Origin: Chloroflexota bacterium
GTDB lineage: Bacteria > Chloroflexota > Anaerolineae > Anaerolineales > Anaerolineaceae
Length of the DNA: 64,000 bases
Assembly (NCBI GenBank): GCA_021825925.1
Contig: JAKAFP010000005.1
Coordinates: 124,001 to 188,000, forward strand
Direction of reading: 5' to 3'
Below, in pieces: positions 1-7,298 of the stretch; positions within the stretch are counted from its first letter, which is position 1; every line of letters begins with the position of its first letter. The notes under the pieces were generated by a model. It made no database searches. It was given only the letters and a program-made list of their open reading frames with translations, and was not told the DNA's origin. The translations under genes were made by a program, and so were the position numbers.

Positions 1-2
1 AA

Positions 3-1103
3 ACCCCCGGTGTGGCTGGCCCCACGTTCACACCGCAGCCGTCAAATATCACAGTAGCGGCTTTTGAAGTTCCATGTGGCAGTTATCAGGAACCACATTG
101 TTCAATTGATGAGATCCGCAAGCTCGTCAATTACCCGATCTATGCATTAGCTAAGTTACCTGGTGATATGTATTACTCTGGTGCTACCGGTGGACCGGAT
201 TTTGTGAATATCTCTTATAAATCACCCAACCAATCAGGATATCTGGATATCAGGGAAGAACCCTATACAGGTGCTGATGACCAAATCAACTGGCAGCTGG
301 GTGCAGATGCTGATATTGAGGCAGTTCAGATTGGTACTGTTTCGGGTGAGTACGTGAAAGGTTCCTATGACGGCACCTATGATACGCCGACATGGAATTC
401 AGATTTGGATCTTCAACAACTTCGTTGGGTGAAAAATGGTATTTTATTTACCATTTATATGACTGGTACAAATCCACCCATGGATAGTGAAAGTCTGGCC
501 GCCCTGGCTGAAACTTTGACGGATGGCCCGGTGGGTGAGAGCGGAATACCCGTGGTGGAATCCCCCACGCCCACGGCCGAACCTTTTGATATCCATTCTG
601 CTTATCCGTTGTCGCTTGATGAAGCAGAGGTTCTGGCTGGTTTCAAGCTTATATCACCTGCGATACTGCCACAGCCACTAATCTTTGTCGGTGGCCAATA
701 CGATGAAACAAAAAAAGAAGTCACCATCTTGTATAAATATGAGGTACCTGAAATGCCTGATATTATGGATGGGGTCTTGATCAAAGAACAACTTATCCCT
801 AAAAACGGCAAATGTGACTTGTGCTCATTTACCCGCGGCAAATTTGTTTATGGTTCCACGGAAGAGGTGGTTTCAGAAGACGCAGTGATTGAGACCGTCC
901 AAATCGGCAACGTCACCGGGCAATACCTGGAAGGCATCGGCTGGGTCAACGCGACCAATGACATTTCCGGCTGGGCATGGGAATCTGATCCCTATCGCAA
1001 GAGACTGCGATTTGAGGTGAACGGTCTGGCTGTTGAGGTATGGTCCGACTCCTATGGACTAACCAAAGCAGACTTGATTGCCATAGCAGAGAATCTGAAG
1101 TAA
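3..1103 (+). CDS. DUF4367-like repeat protein, 5'-truncated by window edge
   Basis: The reading frame is open to the first base of the window, so the GTG at 12 is probably internal and the true start lies upstream. The visible part begins with a Pro/Thr-rich linker (TPGVAGPTFTPQPS), typical of the stretch between a membrane anchor and an extracellular domain. Two similar halves follow. Each contains a VQIG-x-V-x-G-x-Y-x-x-G block and ends in a strand pair followed by an A-E-x-L helix (ALAETL near residue 170, AIAENLK at the C-terminus). This is the look of DUF4367-type domains, often found at the C-terminus of secreted or anti-sigma-factor-like proteins of Gram-positive bacteria and Chloroflexi. 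Function is unknown. The domain call rests on pattern only. Confidence 0.6.
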   Translation, partial: TPGVAGPTFTPQPSNITVAAFEVPCGSYQEPHCSIDEIRKLVNYPIYALAKLPGDMYYSGATGGPDFVNISYKSPNQSGYLDIREEPYTGADDQINWQLGADADIEAVQIGTVSGEYVKGSYDGTYDTPTWNSDLDLQQLRWVKNGILFTIYMTGTNPPMDSESLAALAETLTDGPVGESGIPVVESPTPTAEPFDIHSAYPLSLDEAEVLAGFKLISPAILPQPLIFVGGQYDETKKEVTILYKYEVPEMPDIMDGVLIKEQLIPKNGKCDLCSFTRGKFVYGSTEEVVSEDAVIETVQIGNVTGQYLEGIGWVNATNDISGWAWESDPYRKRLRFEVNGLAVEVWSDSYGLTKADLIAIAENLK

Positions 1104-1125
1104 AGGTGGATAATTACTAAGATCG

Positions 1126-1155
1126 AGCCCCCGCGTATTACAAACCGCGGGGGCT
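1126..1155 (+). terminator. GC-rich hairpin after the DUF4367-like gene
   Basis: A perfect 10-bp inverted repeat (AGCCCCCGCG at 1126-1135, CGCGGGGGCT at 1146-1155) with a 10-nt loop lies 22 nt after the stop codon. No T-tract follows, so it may be an imperfect terminator or an mRNA-protecting stem. Confidence 0.55.
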
Positions 1156-1169
1156 ACTCAAATGCCATC

Positions 1170-1178
1170 TGGTATAAT
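1170..1178 (+). promoter_or_regulatory. Extended -10 promoter for the ACP-FAAL pair
   Basis: TGG-TATAAT (TGn plus a consensus -10) sits 29 nt before the ACP start codon. No good -35 is visible at the right distance, as is common for extended -10 promoters. Confidence 0.4.
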
Positions 1179-1207
1179 TTTCTGACCACCCCATATGAGG
1201 AGACCCA

Positions 1208-1453
1208 ATGAAAGACGAAATCATTCAAAAAACCGGCGCGTATATCGCCGCAACCATTCTCAAACAGCCCAACCGCGTGATCAAGACCGACCAACCCCTC
1301 ATCTCGAGCGGATTGATAGACTCTTTCAGTTTGGTGGACCTGGCGTTGTTTGTAGAAGATACCTTCAACGTCCATTTGGATGATTCTGAACTTAACAAGG
1401 ATGTCTTCGATACTCTCGATCAACTGGCCGATCTGGTCGCCTCCCGCGCATAA
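1208..1453 (+). CDS. Acyl carrier protein
   Basis: This 81-residue four-helix acyl carrier protein has the phosphopantetheine attachment site in the segment GLIDSFSLVDL; the Ser after ID (about residue 39) would carry the 4'-phosphopantetheine arm. A Shine-Dalgarno AGGAG lies just upstream of the ATG. The gene is followed after two bases by a fatty-acyl-AMP-ligase-like gene, so the two proteins almost certainly work together: the ligase adenylates a fatty acid and loads it onto this carrier. The sequence is not that of the house-keeping FabF-linked AcpP (it lacks DSLD), which suggests a specialised role. No polyketide synthase, NRPS or acyltransferase is encoded next to it, so the final acceptor is unknown. 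Confidence 0.85.
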   Translation: MKDEIIQKTGAYIAATILKQPNRVIKTDQPLISSGLIDSFSLVDLALFVEDTFNVHLDDSELNKDVFDTLDQLADLVASRA

Positions 1454-1455
1454 AA

Positions 1456-3135
1456 ATGGCCACTTTTTCAGAACTGCTGCTCGCTTCTTATTGCGACTGC
1501 CCTGATAAGGTCTCGCTGACCGTGCTGCTGGCCGGCCGCGAAGACCAACCCGTGACCTACCGCCAATTGGTGGAGGGTGCCGCAGTATGGGCTAACACTT
1601 ATGAGCAGCAAGGCGTTCAACCCGGCGAGGTGGTAATTCTGATCCTTCAGCATGGGCTGGAATTGATCTTCGCTTACTGGGGAGCCATTCTGCACGGGGC
1701 CATCCCCTCCATCATGCCATTCCTGACCGAAAAACTGCAGCCTGACCGCTACCGCGCGGATCTTTCGGCACTGGTGGGCATCACCCGGCCGGAATGCATT
1801 GTCACCTACCGCGAGTTTGAAGTCGAAGTGCGCGCTGCCCTGCCTGAGAATTCTTCCGTGCGCAGGTTGATCGTCTCAGATGAACTCGTGCAACCCGCAA
1901 GCCTTGAGGTTCGATCTTTCAAAGGACTGCAAAGAGCAGAGTCGGATATTGTTCTTTTGCAGCATTCCTCAGGCACCACCGGCCTGCAAAAGGGCGTGGC
2001 TCTTGCTCACGGGGCAGTGATGAACCAACTTGAAAGTTACTCTCAGGCTTTGCATATAAATGAAGAAGATGTGATCGTCAGTTGGCTGCCGCTGTATCAT
2101 GACATGGGGTTGATCGCAGGCTTTTTGATGCCCATTCTCAGGCGTATTCCACTGGTACTGCTATCACCCTTCGAGTGGGTGCGATCCCCAGCGAAATTGA
2201 TGCAGGCGGTCAGTAAATATCGAGGCACCCTTTCATGGCTGCCTAATTTTGCTTACAACTTTTGTGCTCTGAAAACGCGCGACCGCGATCTTGAAGGGAT
2301 TGATCTTTCCTCCTGGCGGGCGATCTCCAATTGCTCAGAACCAATGCGTTACGAAAGCCACCGCGTCTTTCTTGAACGCTTCAAACCCTATGGGCTGCGC
2401 GAAACCGCCTTGTGCACCTGTTACGCCATGGCTGAAAACGTGTTTGCAGTCACCCAGGGCGGAATTGATGGTGAAGTGCTCATTGATGAAATTGACCGTG
2501 ATGCCATGCAGAGCCGCAAATTGGCCGAGCCAGCCAGCGTGGACGCTCCTTCTATTAAAATGGTGTCGGCAGGCAAACCCATTCGCAATGTAAACGTCAA
2601 AGTGGTGGATGACCACAGCCGCGAACTTCCAGACCGCCACATCGGCGAGGTCATCCTACAGTCTGACAGTATGCTGACGGAATACTATCATCGCCAGGAT
2701 GCAACCGAAAAAGCGCTCAAGAACGGCTGGTATTTCACCGGTGATTATGGCTATAAGGTGGGCGAGGAAGTCTTCGTTGCCGGGCGTAAGAAAGAAATGA
2801 TCATTGTGGGGGGCAAAAATGTTTACCCCATGGACCTGGAAGAACTGGCCATGGAAGTGCCTGGTGTGCATGCCGGCAGGGTGGTGGCCTTTGGTGTCTT
2901 TAATGAAACCGCTGGCACTGAAGATGTGGTGCTCGTGGCCGAAGTGGATACTGAAGACCAGGATGAACGTGATGCCATCGGCGATACCATCCGTCAGACC
3001 GTGACCCGAGGGTCAGCTGTGGCACTGCGCCATGTTTACCTGGTGGGAGCGAAATGGTTGATCAAAACCAGCAGTGGAAAAAATGCCCGCACAGCCAATA
3101 AAGAAAAATATCTAAAAGAAACCTCCAACACCTAG
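1456..3135 (+). CDS. Fatty-acyl-AMP ligase (FAAL/acyl-CoA synthetase family)
   Basis: This 559-residue member of the ANL adenylating superfamily has the P-loop-like A3 motif SSGTTGLQKG near residue 170, the segment YHDMGLIAGFL near 213 (typical of FAAL enzymes), the ATP-ribose-binding FTGDYG near 427, and the hinge block GRKKEMIIVGGKNVYPMD near 443. The last block resembles the FAAL pattern GRxKDxIIxxGxNxYPxD rather than ordinary acyl-CoA ligases. Expected chemistry is ATP plus fatty acid to acyl-AMP, then transfer to the phosphopantetheine of the adjacent acyl carrier protein. The ATG lies two bases after the ACP stop, indicating translational coupling. An acyl-CoA synthetase activity cannot be excluded from motifs alone. 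Confidence 0.82.
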   Translation: MATFSELLLASYCDCPDKVSLTVLLAGREDQPVTYRQLVEGAAVWANTYEQQGVQPGEVVILILQHGLELIFAYWGAILHGAIPSIMPFLTEKLQPDRYRADLSALVGITRPECIVTYREFEVEVRAALPENSSVRRLIVSDELVQPASLEVRSFKGLQRAESDIVLLQHSSGTTGLQKGVALAHGAVMNQLESYSQALHINEEDVIVSWLPLYHDMGLIAGFLMPILRRIPLVLLSPFEWVRSPAKLMQAVSKYRGTLSWLPNFAYNFCALKTRDRDLEGIDLSSWRAISNCSEPMRYESHRVFLERFKPYGLRETALCTCYAMAENVFAVTQGGIDGEVLIDEIDRDAMQSRKLAEPASVDAPSIKMVSAGKPIRNVNVKVVDDHSRELPDRHIGEVILQSDSMLTEYYHRQDATEKALKNGWYFTGDYGYKVGEEVFVAGRKKEMIIVGGKNVYPMDLEELAMEVPGVHAGRVVAFGVFNETAGTEDVVLVAEVDTEDQDERDAIGDTIRQTVTRGSAVALRHVYLVGAKWLIKTSSGKNARTANKEKYLKETSNT

Positions 3136-3298
3136 TCTTACCTTTTCATCTTTTCCACATTCTTATAATAGCTCGACAAAATCTTCACAACTTCTTCATA
3201 ACCTTCTGTTAAATTAGAGATTGGTAGTAGATTGTGTTAGTAAATTGCCTGGCGAATAAATGGCATGATGAATTTATCGGTGAAACGGAGGTTTCAAA

Positions 3299-3700
3299 AT
3301 GAACAAAGTTTTAAAATGGGTACTGATCGGTTTGGGAATTGCGCTCGTGGTGTTGTTCGTAACCATGCTGGCTTTTAGAGGTTTTGGTATGCGACCGTCC
3401 TTCATGATGGGCGGTAGAGAGCTTGGCTTCCATCGTCCCTTTGGCGGCATGATGTTTGGCATGGGGCTGTTCATGATGTTCAGGATCTTGTTGGGCGGAA
3501 CGGTCTTGGGATTGGCAGTTTTTGGTCTGATCTCACTCTTCAGACGACAGAAGAGCATCCCGGTGAATCCAGTTAAAACAACTCCACCTGAAACTCAGAC
3601 TGTGCCCGTCAACATTGAGCCACAAAGAACCTGCATAAAGTGTTCACAACCACTTCAGTCAGATTGGAAGAACTGTCCCTATTGTGGCAAAAAACAATAG
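3299..3700 (+). CDS. Small membrane protein with C-terminal zinc ribbon
   Basis: This 133-residue protein has one membrane segment at about residues 6-28, a Met/Gly/Phe-rich stretch (about 30-60), and a second hydrophobic segment (about 60-80) ending in RRQK. A linker leads to a C-terminal zinc ribbon made of CIKC and CPYC pairs (about residues 112-130). A GGAGG Shine-Dalgarno sits 7 nt before the ATG. Zinc-ribbon tails on short membrane proteins are common in Chloroflexi and Firmicutes, with no settled function. The Met-rich part could in principle bind metal, but that is speculation. The gene stands alone between its own leader and a terminator. Confidence 0.7.
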   Translation: MNKVLKWVLIGLGIALVVLFVTMLAFRGFGMRPSFMMGGRELGFHRPFGGMMFGMGLFMMFRILLGGTVLGLAVFGLISLFRRQKSIPVNPVKTTPPETQTVPVNIEPQRTCIKCSQPLQSDWKNCPYCGKKQ

Positions 3701-3734
3701 TTTTGAACATTGAATGATCCAAGGTTTCCAGATA

Positions 3735-3769
3735 AAAGCTCAAGCAATAGACAAAATGCTTGGGCTTTT
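3735..3769 (+). terminator. Rho-independent terminator
   Basis: AAAGCTCAAGCA (3735-3746) pairs with TGCTTGGGCTTT (3757-3768) with one G-U pair and a 10-nt loop, and ends in TTTT. It follows the zinc-ribbon membrane protein. The rest of the 3701-3983 gap is AT-rich with no gene seen. Confidence 0.75.
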
Positions 3770-3983
3770 GTAATATTTAAAGCTTCTTTATGCTTCTTTT
3801 TTCAGCGATAAGTCTCTTTGATTAAAATTTCGTATATTTTCAATAATTATTTACGATACCTTTATATGTAATTCTTTAAGAACATCTATAATTGAGTTGC
3901 AAGGTCATAGTAATGATTATGGCTCAGAGATCAATCCATTACTTATTAAAGTGATGGTGAAATCTTGATAAGGTTGCCTCTAT

Positions 3984-5000
3984 ATGAGAGTAGAAAAAAA
4001 TAAAGATGTAAAAACAGAATTCGCCTCCGCAGAGAGAATGGACCGCGAAGGTCTCCTTCGTCAGCATCATTTATGGGCTGAACAGCTTCCCACTTTGCTT
4101 ATTAGTAATTCCATTCCCGGATTGATTCTTATATTAAATGAAAACAGGCAAATTGTTTTCTCGAACGATCAATTTACCGCGCTAGGGAATTATTTATCTT
4201 ATGAAGATTACCTTGGCCTAAGGCCCGGTGAGCTTGTCAAATGTGAAAATGCAGTGGATTCTGATCTGGGCTGCGGAACGACCCGCTTTTGTGCAACCTG
4301 CGGGGCAGTGAACGCGATCCTTTCAAGTATTAACGGAAAAAAGGATGTTCAAGAATGCCATATTGAACGTGGAAAGGGTGCACTGCCTTTGAATTTACGG
4401 GTTTGGACAACACCTGTTGAACTGAGTGAAGAAAAGTTCGTCATTTTCACGGTCCAGGATATTTCTCTTGAGAAAGAGAATGCCAGACTTCTGGAACAGG
4501 TTCAGAAATTGGCCATCATGGATCCGCTGACCGAGATCTATAACCGCAGGGTTTTCTTCGATGTTGCCAATCGTGAAATCGTCCGATCCATTCGCTATCA
4601 TAATCCATTTTCAGTGGTCATGATTGACCTGGACAGGTTAAAACAGGTCAATGATACCTACGGTCATCCCGCTGGTGATGCCGTCCTTAAAGAAGCCGTC
4701 AAGGTGATCAAAGCCAATTTGCGTGAAATTGACACTTTTGCCCGATATGGAGGTGATGAGTTTATCGTGCTTTTGCCTGAAACCGGGTTGGTCGGTGGAC
4801 AAAAAGTAGCTGATCGTATCATGGATGCAGGTGATGCAACCCTCTATACTTTTAAAGATTTCGAAATCCCAATTGCTTTTTCAGCCGGGGTGGCTGAGTT
4901 TGAGTTCGATGGAGACCATGATATAGACGATGTAATTGCACGGGCTGATCGAGAGTTATATATTGCAAAAAAACGTAGAAAGCAAGTGCAATTGGATTGA
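3984..5000 (+). CDS. PAS-GGDEF diguanylate cyclase
   Basis: This 338-residue soluble protein has an N-terminal PAS-like sensor (about 35-165) followed by a GGDEF domain (about 175-335). The catalytic GGDEF is intact at residues 256-260 and is preceded by an inhibitory I-site REID (247-250), so it should make cyclic di-GMP from two GTP with product inhibition. The PAS domain carries a cysteine cluster with the pattern C-(x)8-10-GCGTTRFC-x-x-CG (about residues 89-110), which suggests a metal, haem or redox-sensing site. There are no membrane segments. The first bacteriohemerythrin starts 35 nt downstream, suggesting co-transcription and a shared oxygen or redox signal; that link is inference. 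Confidence 0.88.
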   Translation: MRVEKNKDVKTEFASAERMDREGLLRQHHLWAEQLPTLLISNSIPGLILILNENRQIVFSNDQFTALGNYLSYEDYLGLRPGELVKCENAVDSDLGCGTTRFCATCGAVNAILSSINGKKDVQECHIERGKGALPLNLRVWTTPVELSEEKFVIFTVQDISLEKENARLLEQVQKLAIMDPLTEIYNRRVFFDVANREIVRSIRYHNPFSVVMIDLDRLKQVNDTYGHPAGDAVLKEAVKVIKANLREIDTFARYGGDEFIVLLPETGLVGGQKVADRIMDAGDATLYTFKDFEIPIAFSAGVAEFEFDGDHDIDDVIARADRELYIAKKRRKQVQLD

Positions 5001-5035
5001 ATACTTTTTACATGTAGAACAATAAGGAGAAGAGA

Positions 5036-5434
5036 ATGGCATTCTTGCAATGGAAAACAGAATATTCAGTCGCAAATGAACAAATGGATAAGCAACATCA
5101 AGTATTGGTGGAAATGATCAACAAAATGCATGACGCCATGAAGATGGGTAAGGGTGGCTCTGAAGCTGAAAAAATTGTCAGCGAAATGATCGAATATTCT
5201 GCCATGCATTTTGCTGCTGAAGAAAAATTAATGACGCAGTTAAATTTCAAAGAAATAAATCAACATATTGTTGAACACAAAGCTTTTATGACCAAAGCAA
5301 ATGAATTTCAAAAACAGATCAATTCAGGTTCATTTACGCTAAGCATGGAAATTGCCAATTTCCTCAAGGATTGGTTGACCAATCACATTCTGGTTAATGA
5401 TATGGCATATGCTAAAGTAATCAAGAAACAGTAA
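5036..5434 (+). CDS. Bacteriohemerythrin, full ligand set
   Basis: This 132-residue four-helix-bundle protein belongs to the hemerythrin family, which binds O2 at a non-haem di-iron site. All seven canonical ligands are visible at the standard positions: H21 (MDKQH), H58 and E62 (HFAAE), H77 and H81 (HIVEH), H117 and D122 (NHILVND). The ATG follows AAGGAGAAGAG. The gene lies 35 nt after the PAS-GGDEF gene and 71 nt before a paralogue that has lost one ligand. Likely roles in this family are O2 storage or delivery, or O2 sensing, in microaerophiles and anaerobes. Confidence 0.92.
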   Translation: MAFLQWKTEYSVANEQMDKQHQVLVEMINKMHDAMKMGKGGSEAEKIVSEMIEYSAMHFAAEEKLMTQLNFKEINQHIVEHKAFMTKANEFQKQINSGSFTLSMEIANFLKDWLTNHILVNDMAYAKVIKKQ

Positions 5435-5505
5435 AAATTAAGTACAAATTTATTGAAATTGCTTTTCAGGATAGTACTTTTTATTTTTAGTGAAAGGATA
5501 TTGAT

Positions 5506-5895
5506 ATGGCATTTTACGAGTGGCAAGATAGTTTTTCTGTAGGTGTAAAAGAAATGGATGAGCAGCATAAAAAATTGATTGCCATCCTTAATCATCTTCA
5601 TGATGCTATGAAAGCCGGTAAAGCTGCCAAAGAAATTGGTCTTATTGTTGACGAAATGATTGATTACACTAAATTCCATTTTGGTGCAGAAGAGAAATTG
5701 ATGGCGGCCAAGAATTATATTGGGTTGGCTTCGCAAAAAGGTGAACATGCTGCTTTTGTAAAAAAAGCCCAGGAGTTCCAAAAGGATATTAATTCTGGAA
5801 AATTATCAGTCAGCATTGACGTGTTGAATTTTCTGAAAGACTGGTTAACCAACCATATATTGATCATTGATATGAAATATTCTGGTAAACTCTGA
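5506..5895 (+). CDS. Bacteriohemerythrin paralogue with a substituted ligand (H77 to Gln)
   Basis: This 129-residue tandem paralogue of the preceding hemerythrin shares the N-terminal MAF-x-x-W and the C-terminal NFLKDWLTNHIL. Six of seven iron ligands are present (H21, H58, E62, H81, H117, D122), but position 77 is Gln: the usual HxxxH motif reads QKGEH, confirmed in the DNA as CAA AAA GGT GAA CAT. In known hemerythrins this residue is one of the three histidines on one iron, so the centre may be altered, hold one iron, or be inactive for O2. It is preceded by GTGAAAGGATATTGAT. Divergence after duplication into a sensor or a scavenger is possible. Confidence 0.88.
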   Translation: MAFYEWQDSFSVGVKEMDEQHKKLIAILNHLHDAMKAGKAAKEIGLIVDEMIDYTKFHFGAEEKLMAAKNYIGLASQKGEHAAFVKKAQEFQKDINSGKLSVSIDVLNFLKDWLTNHILIIDMKYSGKL

Positions 5896-5920
5896 GGCAT
5901 ATAGATTTACACTAAAGAAG

Positions 5921-5966
5921 AATAATAAAGAAGAGACTGCATAATTGCAGCCTTTTCTTTATTATT
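5921..5966. terminator. Long hairpin terminator after the hemerythrin pair
   Basis: AATAATAAAGAA (5921-5932) pairs with TTCTTTATTATT (5955-5966), and inside it CTGCA (5937-5941) pairs with TGCAG (5946-5950). The T-rich right arm gives terminator character on the plus strand. Confidence 0.65.
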
Positions 5967-5994
5967 TGCACGACTTAATGGAACCTTTTATAAT
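5966..5994 (+). promoter_or_regulatory. Sigma-70-type promoter for the M29 aminopeptidase
   Basis: TTGCAC (5966-5971), a 17-nt spacer, then a perfect TATAAT (5989-5994). It lies 39 nt before the chosen ATG at 6033, which puts transcription start near 6001. Confidence 0.7.
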
Positions 5995-6032
5995 CATTGG
6001 GTAACACATTTTTAACAGGGAGATGCATATTC

Positions 6033-7139
6033 ATGGCCGATCAACGGATCGAAAAACTGGCAGAACTGATGGTCAATTACTCATTAGGGGTTAAACCGAA
6101 TGACAAAGTTGTCGTGAGAGCGCACACTGTTGCTGAACCGCTGATCAAAGCGATCAACAAGAAAATTCTTGAAGTCGGCGGACATCCCTTTTTGTGGCTG
6201 GAGTTTCCAGGTATTGAAGGTGAACTGGTAAGGTATGGCAATAACGAACAGATCGAATTCATTGCTGAACCGATCAATGTAATCTTCAATACGTATGACT
6301 GCCTGGTCCGTATCCTTGCAGATGATAATACCCGAGCGTTAGCCAATGTGGATTCAGACAAGATGACCCGGTACTCGAAGGCACGGGGCCCCATCATGAA
6401 AACCTACATGGAACGTGCTGCCCGGGGAGATTTGCGTTGGGTTTTGACGGCGTTTCCGACCAATGCTTTTGCCCAAGATGCGGACATGAGCCTGGAGGAG
6501 TACGAAAATTTTGTCTACGGGGCCTGTATGCCTGATCAAAATGATCCGGTGGGATATTGGAAGCGTTTCTCAGAAAAACAGGATCGGCTCGTCAACTGGT
6601 TGAAGGGCAAGAAAAATGTGCACCTGATCAGCAAAGACACTGATTTGCGTCTAAGCATTGAAGGTCGCACCTTCATTAATTGTGATGCCAAAGTGAATGT
6701 ACCTGATGGCGAGATCTTCACTGGCCCGGTTGAAGACAGCATGGAAGGCCATGTCAGTTTCTCTTATCCCACCATCTATATGACCCGAGAAGTCAATGGT
6801 GTGCAGCTTGATTTTAAAAAAGGTAAAGTGGTAAAAGCTTCAGCATCCAAAAATGAGGAGTTTCTGCTCAAGACACTGGATACTGATGAAGGCAGTCGTT
6901 ATGTCGGCGAATTCGCCATCGGTACAAATGAAGGAATCCAAAAATTCACCCGTCAGATCCTCTTTGATGAAAAGATCGGCGGTTCATTCCATATGGCGCT
7001 CGGCAAAGGGTATCCTGAATCTGGCAGCAAGGCCAACTCCGCCATTCATTGGGATATGATCTGCGACATGCGCGACGGACAGATCTGGGTTGATGATGTT
7101 TTGTTTTATGAGAACGGCAAGTTCATGGTGGAAGGATAA
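6033..7139 (+). CDS. Aminopeptidase, M29 (AmpS/PepS) family
   Basis: This 368-residue cytoplasmic metallo-aminopeptidase of family M29 uses two metal ions to remove N-terminal residues from peptides. Family blocks are visible: PDGEIFTGPVEDSMEG near residue 222 (first Glu ligand), GEFAIGTNEG near 291 (second Glu), FHMALGKGYPE near 319 (His) and SAIHWDMICDM near 337 (His and Asp). The ATG at 6033 is preferred over the upstream in-frame TTG at 5997 because GGGAG lies 9-13 nt before it and because a strong promoter puts the transcription start near 6001, after that TTG. It is monocistronic, bounded by its own promoter and a downstream hairpin. Confidence 0.9.
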   Translation: MADQRIEKLAELMVNYSLGVKPNDKVVVRAHTVAEPLIKAINKKILEVGGHPFLWLEFPGIEGELVRYGNNEQIEFIAEPINVIFNTYDCLVRILADDNTRALANVDSDKMTRYSKARGPIMKTYMERAARGDLRWVLTAFPTNAFAQDADMSLEEYENFVYGACMPDQNDPVGYWKRFSEKQDRLVNWLKGKKNVHLISKDTDLRLSIEGRTFINCDAKVNVPDGEIFTGPVEDSMEGHVSFSYPTIYMTREVNGVQLDFKKGKVVKASASKNEEFLLKTLDTDEGSRYVGEFAIGTNEGIQKFTRQILFDEKIGGSFHMALGKGYPESGSKANSAIHWDMICDMRDGQIWVDDVLFYENGKFMVEG

Positions 7140-7234
7140 AAACGAAGGAATTAGGTTCATCTTTTTACAACTAAGATGAATTTGTTAATACTTATAACTT
7201 TTTTATTGGTTAACTTAGCGATTCACAATATAAT

Positions 7235-7275
7235 AATAAAAAGGAGATCATATACATAATGATATCCTTTTTATT
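7235..7275. terminator. Hairpin terminator between aminopeptidase and giant surface protein
   Basis: AATAAAAAGGA (7235-7245) pairs with TCCTTTTTATT (7265-7275), extended inside by ATCAT/ATGAT. The right arm carries a T5 run. An apparent AAGGAG plus ATG at 7259 is part of this stem. Confidence 0.65.
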
Positions 7276-7298
7276 TATTCCTTTATCGGAGCCGATTA

